Notes: generated from the letters alone by a model not told the origin. 64,000 nucleotides of DNA from Lytechinus variegatus (GCF_018143015.1 NC_054746.1:14375532-14439531); one strand, 5' to 3'. Counted from the stretch's first letter, positions 46,701 to 60,228 are shown. A program made the numbers and translations.

Positions 46701-49700
46701 GATATTGATGAGCCTATGTCTGTAAACAATTCATTATTTCTTGTAATACATTCAGACAGGTTGTCCCTTAACAAGTAAAATGTAAACTTAGAAATTGTGA
46801 TGATATGTAAGTACTTACAATGGTGCTTAGGTAATTTTTATGAACAGTGATACAATGTCAGTTTATTCATTGTTAATGTGTGAATATTATATATCTTATG
46901 TTGGATATATGTGTATAGCCCTTGAGAGAGAGTGACCAAAGGAAATACATTTGTGGATTCAAAAGAACTTTGTGATAAGTGTGGCTTTATTTCAAAGGAA
47001 AAATAGATATGTTTATGAGCCTGAGACAAATTTACCAAAGGAAATACTATTTTGGATATACTTGTAGAAATTTTTTATAAATGTGTGCCTATATTAGAAA
47101 GACCTATAATTTCATTTTTCCAGATTGAAAGGAGAAAAAAAGAGAGAAACTCTTGTCTTTTGCTGCTGGCACAAAAGAGAAAGAGGAGGAGAGTTAAAAT
47201 ACTGAGGTATGAAGAATTGGGAATTGGACAAACTTTCAGGACACATAAAAACAATCTAGCGCTTCCCGCTCTCTTATAGATTTGCATCCTTGATCGTTAT
47301 TACAAAACTTGCTTAAGATACTACTTTCAGTATTATATTTGACTTAATTTAGCAGGTCAGGATAGATTTTAAGCCCAATTTGTCTTAATAAAGACATTTT
47401 AGGCATTAAACAATCGTTTTTCTCTCTCGTATGCGAGGCTCTCTCTGTCAGTCTCATTCTTTTTCTTCCTTATATGTTTTTTGTCAGTAGAAAAATAAGA
47501 ATTTGAACCAGAACAAAGTTGATCAGAAAACCTTAAAAGGGGGTAGAAAGTGCCCATTTTACTCACGCATTTGGCGTAACCCCTGCCCCCACCCCCCTTC
47601 ATTTTTGGCAGCGCAAAAGAGAAAAGGGGGAAAGAACAGTAAAATGAAGTGGAGGAGGAAAAATGATTAAGCAACGATAAGAATTGGGAACTAGAAACAA
47701 AAATTCAGGTAAATATATCAAACAAAAAATCCACTAGGGTTCATGCTTGTTCTCCCTTTTCAGTTAGATCGCAGTCTGATCATTTCAAAATGTTTTTTAT
47801 CATTTATTTAGCGAGATATGTATCCTCTAAACGGTCATCTATAGGCACCCTTTCAGGTGAGTATAATGTACATAAAGTTCCGTCCCAACCTTGACTTTAA
47901 AAATACCCCCTCCTTTTAAGATTAAACTTTACTATCCTATGTCCAAGCAATCGTGCATGACAAAGGGGGGGGGGCACTCGAGAAGATAATAAACCTCAAT
48001 GATGCGAACCTTGATTTGTCACTATCGCCATCTATAGGAAGAATCTGGTACATGATATTCCCTATCGCTCAATAATTCAAGACCAGATGTATCCATAGGA
48101 TCCATGCTACGATAATGATATAGCACACAAATTATCACGTTATGATAAAAACGCCTGTATGCTCTTCCAAAGCTTTGTTAATGAGTGTATACACATATTC
48201 TTCTACATTTAACACAAGGGTTGTTAATTCTGAAAAGACTGCAAGATTTTAATTATGTGAATTTATAAATGATCATTAATTATTACTGTATTCTATTTTT
48301 TTAACTCCTCGCGCTCCCCTTCAAATGTTTATCTTTTTGTGAGACTGTCACAATAGAAGCGTGTGGTGGTTATAATAGTTATTGAAAAGGAAAGTTTCTT
48401 CTCATATCGGCAAAATATAAAGTGTAATTACAGGCCTCTGTCATCAAATTGCATGGGCCGGCCGCGGAATGGGGGGGTGAGTGGGTTTCAGCCCCCACTT
48501 TTTTTCCTTAAAAAACCGTGTACAATCACGTTCAAATTGACCTTGCAAAGTCAGCCCCTTCCCCGCTTTCCGAATTAACCGCGTTTCACAGCCCAGTCAT
48601 CTGCCTGCTTTTAGATGATGATTACTGCAGTTCTTAATTCTTTGATAATTTTATTAAGTCGATGAAAGCGTTCTAAAATAAGATTACTAATAACATGAAT
48701 TATATAGGCCTATTCCTCATCAGCTTTTATGATTTTTGTTCGACTCTACTCTCCCCAAATCGACACGTACCTCCTCTTGTATAGCAGAACAATTTGTAAT
48801 GTGAGGAGTGTATAGAGGGGAATGATATTGAAAGCAGTGTTCACATATTGAATTATAAGCGGGGGGGGGGTCGGGGATCTCTGGGGGACCCTTTGACATT
48901 TTATCTGCATGCAGAGATAAAACAATATTGATACGATTTTCATTTTTTTTTATCTTCGTTTTATCCATAGCCTATATAGACTATACACTTGTTTTGGAGC
49001 TACCACTGTTTGGGAATAGAAGTATACCAGGGAAGTTCATGATCCAGGAGGGGTAACAGTCCCTGAGCATTAGCTGCCCTCGATTTCCTTTCCTTGCAGA
49101 ATTCTGCATGGCAACAGCCATCTCCTGGAACGTTGCCAAGCCAACTGACAATCTGATTGGTTTGTATGTAATCATGTTGCATATTATTCACCCTTCAACT
49201 TGCCACATCGACTCCATCGAGATAGACGATTGGGATTGGCTCAGTTTTGCAAACACTCCTGATTATTTTCCTCTCAAGGATATAAAGTTCATCCGGCGTT
49301 TCCTGTGCCAGAAAGTATAGGATTGTCTATTCTAACACATATGTCGTTTTTCCAACCCTGATTAAATCAACAGACTGTTTGCCATAGTATGAATTTATTG
49401 AATATAATTTATATTTGGTAAAGTAGTTCCGACGAATTTACATACCATGGTACGATATGATGTCAAGCGCATCGTCTTCGTGGCTCGAATAGAACGGAGG
49501 ACATTAATGTTCTCTTTAAACATGTTCCCAGAACAGCTGTAGTCGATCGCTATGTATCTCCGGCATAGGTGGTACAATTAGACAAGCAAAAGAAAGAAAA
49601 AACCAAGATGGTCTCCCATTGGAAATTTAGGAGTGTACTAGGGTGTAGCCCTTAACGATTATAGAGAGGCACGGGGGAAAGGGGCCCAAATAATGAAAAA

Positions 49701-49767
49701 GGAAAAAAAATGCAGAGAAAAGGCAAAGGAATAATTAAACGCGCAGAAAAGGTATAGGCCCTACCAC
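46701..49767. other. No gene found
   Basis: Low-complexity and AT-rich DNA with G/C runs near 47590, 47965 and 48860. A possible repeat start GGGCCGGCCGCGGAATGGGG is at 48455. Nothing coding is supported. Confidence 0.5.
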
Positions 49768-50069
49768 CACTAGCGTACCTAAGGGGGAGGGGGCAGACTG
49801 CCCCCCTGATGAGTCACAACTCATGCAGGGGACGTACCCCTGACGAGTCACAACTGATCTAGGGAACATGCCCCCCCCCCCTTTGAGCCCCCTCTTTTGA
49901 ACTCGGAAGACCTTTTTTTTTTTTTTTTGCTAATCAATTTTTTTCTGGTACGATCTGTCCTTTATTTGCGGTTGAAGACCTTTTTCTTTGCTTGTCAATT
50001 TTTTTTCGCGCGGACGAAATATCCTCCAAAAATTTGCCTCCCTTTTGGAAAATCCTGGGTACGCCGCTG
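49768..50069. mobile_element. 302-bp hAT-like MITE
   Basis: Ends CACTAGCGTACC and the inverse of CAGCGGCGTACC, flanked by CCTACCAC (49760-49767) and TCTACCAC (50070-50077), an 8-bp duplication with one mismatch. Confidence 0.8.
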
Positions 50070-50239
50070 TCTACCACTGTAGGTGATTAATACCCCCGTC
50101 CTATCACCATGTTAATGCAGTTTCCAACACATTTAGAAAATTAATCTTTCATGTCTTTACACAGGAACTGATATTCGTGCCAGTTAACTTTGATTAGTGT
50201 TATATTACACCAAACAGTCCTTTAAATTTTCCCTTTTCA

Positions 50240-50945
50240 AACGCATCTCTAGCTGCAGGTTTGTATTTTAATACGTTACTCTTCATTAATTCTTAAACAG
50301 TTCTGAAATACATTTGTTCTGGTTTAAATGTCAAGCTTTTCATCACGCGCTGATTTGATGGGAAATAAAAATCCTCTTCATTAATTTTTACAAACAATCC
50401 TTAAAATGTCCCTTTTTAGGTGACGATATTAAAAGAAAAATAATCAGCTCGCGCTTGCATTACGCCGATGAGATACATATATTTTTCATGAATTCCCACA
50501 ATAGTCCTTACAATTTTCCTCTTTCAGGTAAAATATTTTTCAAAATATCAGCTCATCCCTCGTGCTTGCATTAATAATTGCTTACTAGTTAGATACGCAT
50601 CGTGGGATCCCCCCCCCCTCAAATGCCCCAGTTTAAGGTTTAAATATCAATAATTTTCAGCTTGCGCTTCGCGCTTGTATTAATTTTTAGATATGCATCA
50701 TGTCAATGATTACCAAAAGTGCTTAGAATTCAGTCTAATAAATATCTTAATATTGAAACGAAATTGGCACACGCTTCGCCCTTTTTTAATGTTCCTTGGC
50801 AGGTCTAAATATCAATAATTTTCAGCTCGCGCTTCACGCTCGCATTGATTTTATGTTTTATTTTGAATGGTCATGTGTTTATACTAACGGTGTAATCATG
50901 GTCATAATTTTCAACTCGCGCTTTGCGCTCGCATTGATGTAGTTT
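50240..50945 (-). repeat. Mirror-motif array, reverse orientation
   Basis: Units of roughly 90-130 bp, each with CAGCTCGCGCTTCGCGCTCG-type sequence (best at 50662, 50826 and 50914), with spacers holding TTTTAAATGTTC/ATATGCATC-type text. Opposite in orientation to the array at 51775-52460. Confidence 0.8.
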
Positions 50946-51774
50946 TATTTTGAATGGTCATGTGTTTACGAAATGTACGAAGTGTACTATAGTGCTTTGG
51001 AGTATATATTTGAAAGGATGCTATAAAATACAGCGAGAATATGCAATGAGAAGTAGCCGGGGTTCAGTTCACCAAGCTTAATCAGAAGCTTTCGGCCATT
51101 ATATTGGGCCCTAGCTCTTCAAGCCTGAAGAAGGCCCAATTATGGCCGAAAGATTGTATATCAAAAGTAATTAAGGGTACATTAAAATAGGGCATTTAAT
51201 TAGAGGTTAAAATGGATGAATTGCAGTAGCGAAAGGGGCAAACCGTATTTTGAAAGGGATTATGCGATTAACTTTAAGGATGCACTGGCAGAAGAAAGCA
51301 GAACGCTATACTAAGAAACCGTGCGCTAATCATCAGGCTCGAAAAGAATGGTTTTTAAGGACAATTTATCTGATATTAAGAACAGGCACCTATGAGAAGG
51401 CAAGGGGATACTCGTTAACACACAAAACGGGTCCTTCTCATGTGAAAGTGGCACAGAACACATTTGTGCATGAGGGGGCATTTTTTTATAAAAATTGGCA
51501 CTTGGGTCCTCAGGTGAAGGGGCATGCACAGACACGTTCGCGGGGGGGGGGGCCGGGGGCATTATTCTTACGTAAAAGGGACACTTTTCAGTGCTTCAAA
51601 AAGTGGGGGAGGGGGACACTGTACCCCACGCCCCCAGGATCGCCTCCCCTGTATAATACACCATTTTCAAAGGGCACGAATTTAGCACTTTGGCACCGGG
51701 CGCCGTTTGTCCTAGATACCAGTGGCGTACCGTGGGTCACGGCATTGTGGGGGCACCAGCAAAAATTTTGCGTC
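50946..51774. other. Segment between the two inverted arrays
   Basis: Contains an imperfect hairpin (51089-51152, arms CTTTCGGCCAT and ATGGCCGAAAG) and a CAGTGGCGTACCGTGG sequence at 51720 that looks like a hAT-type left end. The 176-codon ORF here has no recognisable domain and runs through G-tracts. Confidence 0.5.
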
Positions 51775-52460
51775 ACTTAGTGAGCGCGCGAAGCGCGCCC
51801 AGTTGCCAGGTATACTGACCTAATAGAGACATTTTAAGGACAGTGCCATTAAACGGATATGTATCTCACTGGTCAAATAATGCGAGCGCGAAGCGCGAGC
51901 TTAAAATTTTTTATATTGAGACCTAAAAAGGGACATTATAATCAATCTTGTATAATAATGATACTTACCTGTCTCGCTAAATAATGCGAGCGCGAAGCGC
52001 GAGCTGAAATTTTTGTAAATATTGACCCCCAAACAGGAAGATTTTAAGGACTATATTTTAGGAATCCATTAAGAGTATACACATCTCACCATAGTCATCT
52101 AATGCGAGTGCCAATAAACGCTTGCTGATTTTGTTAGAATTACATCCAAACATGCACAAAGCACTTGTAATCATGATTAACATACCCATCTCACTAATCA
52201 AATCTTGCGAGCGCAAAGCGCGAGCTGAAAATTTAGCAATTTAAGACCTGAAGAGTGGCATTTTAAGGCTTGTTTGTAGGAATTCACGTAGACCATAGTC
52301 ACCATACGTATTTCACTAACCAAACGATGCGAGCGCGAAGTGCGAGCTGAAAATCTTTAATATTCAGATCAGAAAAAGGGACATTTTAAGGACTGATTCT
52401 AGGAATTCATGGAGAGCAGACATATTTCACTAATCCGCTACTGCGAACGTAAGCACGGAC
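51775..52460 (+). repeat. Mirror-motif array, forward orientation
   Basis: Units at 51883, 51988, 52108, 52207, 52328 and 52443 (spacing 99-121 bp), each carrying GAGCGCGAAGCGCGAG or a decayed form followed by CTGAAAAT and a spacer with GACATTTTAAGGA. Confidence 0.85.
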
Positions 52461-52506
52461 AGAAAATGTTTTATATTAAGACCTTAAAATAGGACAATCA
52501 TTTTAA

Positions 52507-53089
52507 AGGGGAATGAAACCTTTGGAACAAATAGGCTTGTGTAGAAACAGAAAAATCAAAGAATAAGAATAAAGAAAGTTTGAGAAAAATCGGACAAATA
52601 ATGAGAAAGTTATGAGCATTTGAATATTGCAATCACTGATGCTATGGAGATCCTCACATTGGCAATGCGACAAGGATGTGTGATGTCACTGATGAACAAC
52701 TTTCCCTTTGGTGGACTATAATACCCTCAAAATATGTCTCTTTTTGCTTTTTCTTATGATGATACAAACTCTTTATCCATGATGTATTCTTAAAAAATAT
52801 GCATTACATGCCCTCATGTAGAGAGAACACATGATTTATGGATAGATGTGATAAAAGAGGCAATTCTAGTGAAATATATACTAAAGTAATGGGAGAGTTG
52901 TTCACAAGTGACATCACACATCTTTGTCGCATTGCCAATTTGCTATCTCCATAGCATTAGTGATCGCAATATTCAAATGCTCATAACTTTCTCATTATTT
53001 GTCCGATTTTTCTCAAACTTTCGTTGATCTGTTTCTTTGATTTTTCTGTTTTCACACAAGCTATCTTGTTCCAATGGTTTCATTCTCCT
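52507..53089. mobile_element. 583-bp TTAA-flanked MITE with ~150-bp TIRs
   Basis: TTAA 52503-52506 and 53090-53093. Ends AGGGGAATGAAACC and the inverse of AGGAGAATGAAACC. The arms are closely matched for about 150 bp and carry TGCTATGGAGAT. Confidence 0.92.
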
Positions 53090-53099
53090 TTAAGTAGTC

Positions 53100-55289
53100 A
53101 TGAAAAAGAAGCATACTATTGTACATAAAACAATAATAACTCGAAGTGCGAGGAAATATATTTGGCAGTTTGGTGTATATAGACTTGAAAACGGGAGGTT
53201 TTAGTATAACAGGATTATAAATCTAGGTAAACAGACAATGCGAGTACCAGGAACAATGAAGACATATATAGGTCCTGCATGAGCAAATTATGTTTCATAA
53301 TGAACAATAATGTCTTCTTTCCCACTACGTTTCTCTTCCTTTCTCCCTCTTTTCTCCTTCTCCCGTCCATGTCCCTCTATCAGTATTATTGACTAAAAGA
53401 GTGAGTAATTATCCCATGCATGTATACATGACTTTAGCGCATGGGGGGGGGGGGGGGTAGACGCTTGGGTCAATCAACCTTGCATCTCGTATGACTGTGC
53501 ATGATCATACTAAGAATTACTAAGAATTAAAGAGATGTTGTGATAAAGTATGTTGAATCCAGCTTCCAATGTTGTTGGTACGTATGGCATGTCTCTGAAA
53601 TAAGCTGTCAGCCAAAACAGTTATAGTATATGTGTTGAATATGTTAGTAAACAGGTCTATAATCTCGTATGTGTAGACCAATCCGACGAATTCAAACGAA
53701 TTCAAAGAATAGATAGTCATAGAAACCACAGACCAATAATCAATATACGTGTAATTTCAACACGTACCACACGTAAGCCTAATAACATTTTCGGTGCACA
53801 CATTTTCTCCGAATCGTATTTCGTCAAGCAGAGGCGTCGATCGATCATGGGGACAGGGGCGATCGCCCTACATCAGTGGGGATCGAAACATATAAATTTG
53901 ACCCCCTCCCCCAGTTATTTTTTGACAACTTTGACAACTATTCATTATGTAAGCACTATATAAAAACATAATCTTGATTACACTTGGCACACGAATTAAT
54001 AAGATTTAATAAACAAAAAATGCATTTTTCGCCCAATATTTTTTTCTTTCAAATTTTACAAGAAGTGTGATTTCCATGTTCGACATATATCCAATGAAGA
54101 ATGATATGATGATGAAGCAAAATAAAAAGATCATTTAGTCGAGGTGAGGATGGCAAATATAATTACTAGCGAGTACTATACATCCCGCGGTGTTTATTCT
54201 CTCTCTCTTTTTCCTTTACTATCCAATCACAGCATATTGATAAGGGTATACTATACTTATACATGTACAACAAAACAAAAACAAAGACATTCACGAAAGC
54301 CAGCTAGGCTGTATGCCCCTCTATAATACATTAACCCCTGTGATTATTTGAGTAATAATTAATATAAATGACTGAATGAATGTTAAAAATACATAATGCT
54401 AGTCATATGGATATATTATCGTCTTAACACAACGAATGTCGTTGCATGTCGTAATATCCCCAGAAAACCCGTCACAATAATCTTGTGATACTGAAATTTG
54501 TATGTAGAAACATACAAAATGATTGCGCAATATCCCAAACATGTAATATTCTATATTGATTTTTGTTTATATATGTGCGGTTCATTTTTATAAATAGAAT
54601 GATCATCATCTTAGTTTCCTCGATTATTACAAAAAATATAAAAAATACGGACTTTCGATTCTCTGCAAGTTTTCGAGACTGCATAGGAGGAGGATAAGGG
54701 ATAGTATTCCGAAATAAATAATAAAAAAAGAAAAAAATTTTTAGTTCAATCTGAAATGTCTAAAAAAATTACCAAAAATGAAACAAAATCTAATTGATTT
54801 AATTAAGCTTTTTCATTATTGCAGACTATTCCAAGTAAAAGGGTAAAAGTAATTGGCATTGGTACTGGCGTTGGGGTTTTATTTTCCATGCAATAATAAA
54901 TGTTACCAAAATTACGGGATTTGTGAACATAATTATATCCTACATAATCAGTAATCGATAGTATTGTAACATAATCAAATGTTGGGGACAAGGGTGCACA
55001 TGGACAAGTAAAAAAATGCTAATCCCCCGGATTCCCCCCCCCCCCCCCCCGCCTTGGTGCATGCATGCCGCGCCACGTACTGCCAGTGCGTCAGAGCGAA
55101 ACACTGCATGATATTCAACATGTTCAAGTCACAACGAATTTCATTTCCTAGAGAGACGGGACTATTTTAGTCATCAACAATAATCGTTGATATAACGATT
55201 ACCAGTATTGATTCCAATATAGGCTTTATGAGATGACTTGACCGATTTATTATTAACAATAAATGGACTACTTATCACACACACACACA

Positions 55290-55367
<78 letters not shown>

Positions 55368-56186
55368 TCCATTTTCTGGTACATGCACTTATATATTTAA
55401 TCAATGTTGTAAATGATAGATTTTTGGCTTTATTTCTGTTATCCAAAGTTGATTATCTTTGAGGGTCAAATGATCCTTGCATGCTTCCTTTATGAGTCAA
55501 TCACATAATTAACCCAACGTTGAGCTAACGTTGGATTGTTTGGTCCCGACGAATGAATACGGTACGTGTAAAATGTCATTGTATGATGGTATGATGAAAG
55601 CCGTTGAAACATATTACTCATCGAGTTACAATCCATTGAGAAAGGAGATAAATATATTTGGCCTGTTAAAACTGCTTAACGTTCTTTCAACGAAAATATA
55701 ACTCTATGTACGTAAACGCCCTTATATATAGTCGTTTCATGGACGATTCCATTTTTTTTTCAGGCTTAATTGCTTGAAATTTGTCAATCGGTGTGATCCC
55801 TTGTTGACTTTGGTAATTTAGAGTTGAGTCTTGCTACTGTTTTATTTTGTGATCAAATAGGTCTATATAATAAAATGTTTCTTTAGGCCTAAGTATTTTG
55901 GTCAAGGCATGCATCGTTATTTCGATATAATGTCTATTAAAATACAAGGTACAACCTGCTACCTGTTCAAATCATTTCACAAAAACACACAACAGCATAT
56001 CAGCCGAATTTAGCAATATTTTCAAGCACTGGAGTGAGATGCCCCCACCCTCCAAAAAAGTTCCACGACCAAGAAAAAACAAACGAAAAAGAAGAGGAAA
56101 AAAAAACATTATCCAGGGCTTTATTCGACAGCATTGGTTTATTTCTGGGTTGATTATGCACCGGGCCACCTTGTACTTCTCCTTGG
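53100..56186. other. No gene found
   Basis: AT-rich, with a long G-run near 53442, a C-run near 55037 and the microsatellite at 55278-55368. No coding features supported. Confidence 0.5.
55278..55368. repeat. Compound (CA)n(TA)n microsatellite
   Basis: About 30 CA dinucleotides with one break, followed by about 14 TA dinucleotides. It produces short spurious frames of His-Thr and Cys-Val. Confidence 0.97.
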
Positions 56187-56194
56187 GATCTAAT

Positions 56195-56742
56195 CCGGGG
56201 GGGGGGCACTTCCATTCACGAGTGGATACCATGCGCGACCATGGGGTCTCGAAAAGCACCCTAAACACGTAATTTCCATATTCTGAAAATGCACCCCTTA
56301 ACAAGTATTGGCGTGTGAAACCCTACCCTTATCAAGTATTGGAAACAAAACGATACTCTTGGCAAATATTCCCTGAAATGAACCCCTAAACAAGTACAGG
56401 AATGTTTTATTGTTACGGGTCCTTCGGTTGTCGGCTTTACCTTATTTGGTTTAGTTCGACCCCACCCTCGCGCAAATCGGACTCTAAACACGAAGTGTTG
56501 GGGCAAAAAGACATCCTTTATAAAACATTTTAATTTTGTTTTATCATCCCCGCAAATTCGACCCTAAACACGTAATTTTCCTAGCGAAATAGATACCCTT
56601 TTTTCATTATTTTTGTGTTTTTGACACCCTTATCACGTTACGTACGTAACGTGCCCTAGCTATCGTGAAAAAGACATCCTTTACGTGTTTTATTGGTCGC
56701 GCAAGGTATCCACTCGTCAATGTCAGTGCCCCCCCCCCCGGG
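56195..56742. mobile_element. 548-bp MITE with 8-bp target duplication, copy 2
   Basis: Homologous to 15417-15966 in the same orientation; flanked by GATCTAAT at 56187-56194 and 56743-56750. Contains the same CGTTACGTACGTAACG palindrome. Confidence 0.9.
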
Positions 56743-56750
56743 GATCTAAT

Positions 56751-57955
56751 GCCTTGATATATTATGGGCTTATGACAGCCATATCTCTTCACCTTGAGGG
56801 TCACAATGTTGGGATATAATGATAACTGCCCCCATCAGCCCCCGTGGATATATGTGACCGTAGCGGCAGCAGGGCAAGGGCCCGGGTGTATAGGGAGGGG
56901 GGGGGGTGTGCACCCTCCCACCTGGCTAGCAAAACGAAATTTTTATACCGTATACCGCGTACTTCTATGTAAACTCAGCCGAACGGAGGAAATATACCAG
57001 AATCAAATTGTCACTCCAAGGCTCCAAAAAAGTTTGTTCTAACAAAAGTGATCGAGTTCATCAATCATTAATTTTCATTCCTCTATTTTTGCTGCAGAAC
57101 TATAGTGTGTAAGCATAGCAACAGCTCAGTTTGGACCGTAGCCAAGTTCAATACCAATTCGGATTGGTTAGCACGTCAAGCAAATCCTTACTTGTACCAG
57201 TTGAATGCAGATTGGCTTTTTGGGTCATGTGGATTGTCTTGAGGAAGCTACTCTTAATTGGTGGCTTGGGTCAGACGGCTCACGATCACAGGTTGCCTGG
57301 GGATTGTTTTGTGATGGTTGAATTGAAAAGAATATATTTTCAGTGTTCTGTATAGTACATGCAGCTATAGTGATGAAGAGACCGGTGAAGAGACAATAAT
57401 TCTATAAGCTCTGCAAGGCGTTGGCATGCAAAAATGAAGGGACAAAAGATCCCGCAAAATGTACAACAATAAGACCTCAAAGATTTCCTTGTACAATAAA
57501 CTGAGCTAGGTTAATAATGACCACGGTATGCGAGAAAATCGACCAAATCTGTATCTGATATTCGGGCGGACAATATATGCAAGAAAATGTAATTAAAAAT
57601 AATAATTCTCGCAAATAACATAAGTATTGAACGAGCGACATTTCAACAACATAACCCCCGCCCCCATGAAAAGAAAAGATGAATTTAATTAATTTTGAAT
57701 ATTATGACCCTTATATGGAAAAGATCAACAAGCGGCAGGGGGGGGGGGGTATTGCGATTGGTTATAGAGGTCAAGATTGTTTTGTTGAATTCCTAATCAC
57801 TACTCCTGGAACTCTTGGCACGTTGCCATGTGGACCCTAGTATATTTTTGCTTCCATGAGCTTTTATAGAGCTTTTTTGGAATTTTTTGAAATTTCATGT
57901 ATTTTGTCCAGAAAATTGAACATTCTGGGCAATGTTTGTGGTCATGAGCAAGATG
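56751..57955. other. No gene found
   Basis: Contains G-runs at about 56896 and 57737; otherwise AT-rich sequence without supported features. Confidence 0.5.
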
Positions 57956-58520
57956 CGTACCATAATTACTGCGAGAGCAAAGCGCAAGCAGAATTTTTTT
58001 ATATACGTTCTGGCCTGATCGAATAGGGACTTGTTAAGGACCGTTATTTGCAGTTAGCCATGAAGACGATACACATTTCAACAATCAAATAATGCGAGCG
58101 TGAAGCGCGAGCTGAAAATATGTGACATTCCAACCTTAAAAATTGATATTCTAAGCACTTTTTGTAATCAAGAACGCATTATGAACTACAATGCGAGCGC
58201 GAAGCGCAAGCAGAAAAAGGACATTTAGACTCCAAAACGGGACACTATTCATGTTTTGCAAATCATGAAAAGGATGGGTAATTGTATGTCTTCCTACATT
58301 AATAATGCGAGTGCGAAGCGCGAGCAGAAAGTTTTGTTATATTCTGATCTGAAACTTGATAATTCAAGCATGTTTGAAATAAAGAAAAATTGCATATCTC
58401 GATGAACGCGCATGCGTGTTTTAGATTTAGACCTAATCTAGCTGGGCATTCTAAATGCATTTTCTATCATGTAAATAAAAAATACCAGCGGAAAGCGCGA
58501 ACTTAAAATATTTTGTATTC
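57956..58520 (+). repeat. Second forward mirror-motif array
   Basis: Five units near 57970, 58094, 58192, 58307 and 58486 with GCGAGCGTGAAGCGCGAGC-type cores; same family as the 50-52 kb arrays. Confidence 0.8.
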
Positions 58521-59540
58521 CGATTATTTAAGCACTAATTCAAGCACTGTGTAGGATAATAAATTGTGAACTTATATGGATTGATGCTATAGAGCGATCG
58601 CGACCCGAGATAGACCTTGTTTGGGGGTCATATTCTGGCGACAACTTGTTTAGGGGGTTATTTTGCACACAGAGAAACACCGATCGTTTAGGGGGTGTTT
58701 GAAAATAATTGGTGACTAGCTGCCCCCCCCCCCCCGGCGCTACATTCTGCTCCTTCTGCTCACTGCTCTATACTGTTTTTATCCCATACACTCGTCGAAG
58801 AGCCATAGCAACTTCAACCGTAGAACACCTAAACCTAAAACCTATTGCGAGTTTGCAACCCTAACCATGTCTTACGAAATAAAACCCGGACTAATTGTCG
58901 CAGGATGTGGTGTCACCCCCGTCCAACCTGAGGGATGAACTCCCCCCCCCCCCCCATGCATGCTATCCGCGTTGTCCAAATACCTCCCAAACGTACCATC
59001 GACGTAAATAAACAGATCAGAGACTAGACTCAAGCGCTGTCGACATACGTACTACGTCACAATATAACCGCATCACACAAGATAACACGCAATATTTTTG
59101 CGCGGTATGCAAAGAAATGGAAAAATCTCGAAAACAAAAAATAGGACAAATTGATATGCATATATTTTTGTCATATGTTAATATCATGTCATTACAATAT
59201 CACAAACATCATTATGAATATATGAAGGTTATGGAATGTTGAGTATTTTGATGGAATCGAAATTTGTGAATGATGAAAAGGCCGTTAATTTTCGGGTAAA
59301 TTGATATTGCGCAGACTGGACGGTGGTGTATTTACGTGGCTTTTTGCATGGAAGTATTATACTGATATACGGAAACGTTTCGCACAGTTTTTTTTTTAAG
59401 AAAATGCAATAAGAACATTCCGAATCATATCAAACGAAATTTTTTATTATACCAAACAAATTTAGATTAGGAAGTTTCCGTTAATAGAGGTAAATCTATC
59501 AAACTATTTTGTCATTCGCGGAAAGATTTTGTGCAAAATG
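58521..59540. other. No gene found
   Basis: Low-complexity G/C runs at about 58722 and 58940, then AT-rich sequence. A TACGTCAC site at 59051 resembles a CRE half-site. Confidence 0.45.
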
Positions 59541-59561
59541 GTTGAGCGTGGGCAGCTTTCG

Positions 59562-60228
59562 TATAAATACGAAGCGAATTTCGGAGCGTCAGGCGATTGC
59601 ATGACTGTCGTGTGACCGCGTGTTTCGCCTGTCTTCTTTCTGTCTTGTTTGGCTATATTTTGATAAGATGAATTTCGATTTCTCTCATTTGTATCTCAAA
59701 TTTTCACCTAAAGTTACGTTGGTTATCATCTCTGCTGATTTTGTAACGTAAGGTTATTCCATATTCTGAAGTGTTGAACTGAAAGTATTGAATTCCGCAG
59801 CCCATTTCGGGTCGTCTTTTCGTTCGATTTTTCGTCTGTGATGGACTGGATCAGCTGAGATCTGAGCAATGTTTTTTGAGCAGTTGGATGGGGGGGGGGG
59901 GGTTGATTTATTGGGGCATATGCCTGTGCCATATTACGATTGAATTCGAAAATTATAGGATTTTGATCATGCAAAGTCAGTTTTAAAACTTGGGCAGGTC
60001 TAATTAATGGCAGTAATTTAGGGAAGTGTGAGAAATGGTAGAAATTGCTGTTGAGAGTGGCGAATGAGTCCGATGTCGATGACAAGATGGAGTTGGAATC
60101 TGATTAGGACATGAGATGATGTGGATGGATTGTGGTTGAACTGGAGACGGTGAAGACGATTGGACTTATGGAACTTTGGAAGGAAGTACCTGCAAAGACG
60201 TGTGAAGCAGTTCAAGCGGATTAGCATG
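59562..60228 (+). promoter_or_regulatory. Candidate TATA promoter and 5' exon of a downstream gene
   Basis: TATAAATA at 59562-59569 precedes a CpG-containing stretch (GGAGCGTCAGGCGATTGC). A GTAAGC donor at 60229 would end a leader exon of up to ~640 nt. Strand and direction fit the coding exon at 61755. No transcript support. Confidence 0.35.

Noticed and set aside
49108..49320. Frame starting MATAISWNVAKPTDN after a CCTTGCAG acceptor-like sequence
   Set aside because: No donor in phase, no partner exons and no family recognised.
51089..51152. Hammerhead-like sequence: CTGAAGAA, a GGCC/GGCC stem, then CGAAAG
   Set aside because: The core has one base too many before stem II and I could not find closing stems I and III. 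The larger hairpin CTTTCGGCCAT/ATGGCCGAAAG explains the sequence better.
51250..51780. A 176-codon open frame, the longest outside the genes
   Set aside because: It runs through G-tracts and ends beside the GAGCGCGAAGCGCGAG array, shows no domain or codon regularity, and has competing frames on the other strand. Most likely repeat-derived chance frame.
55174..55462. Open frames on both strands with His-Thr and Cys-Val runs
   Set aside because: Translation of a (CA)n(TA)n microsatellite.
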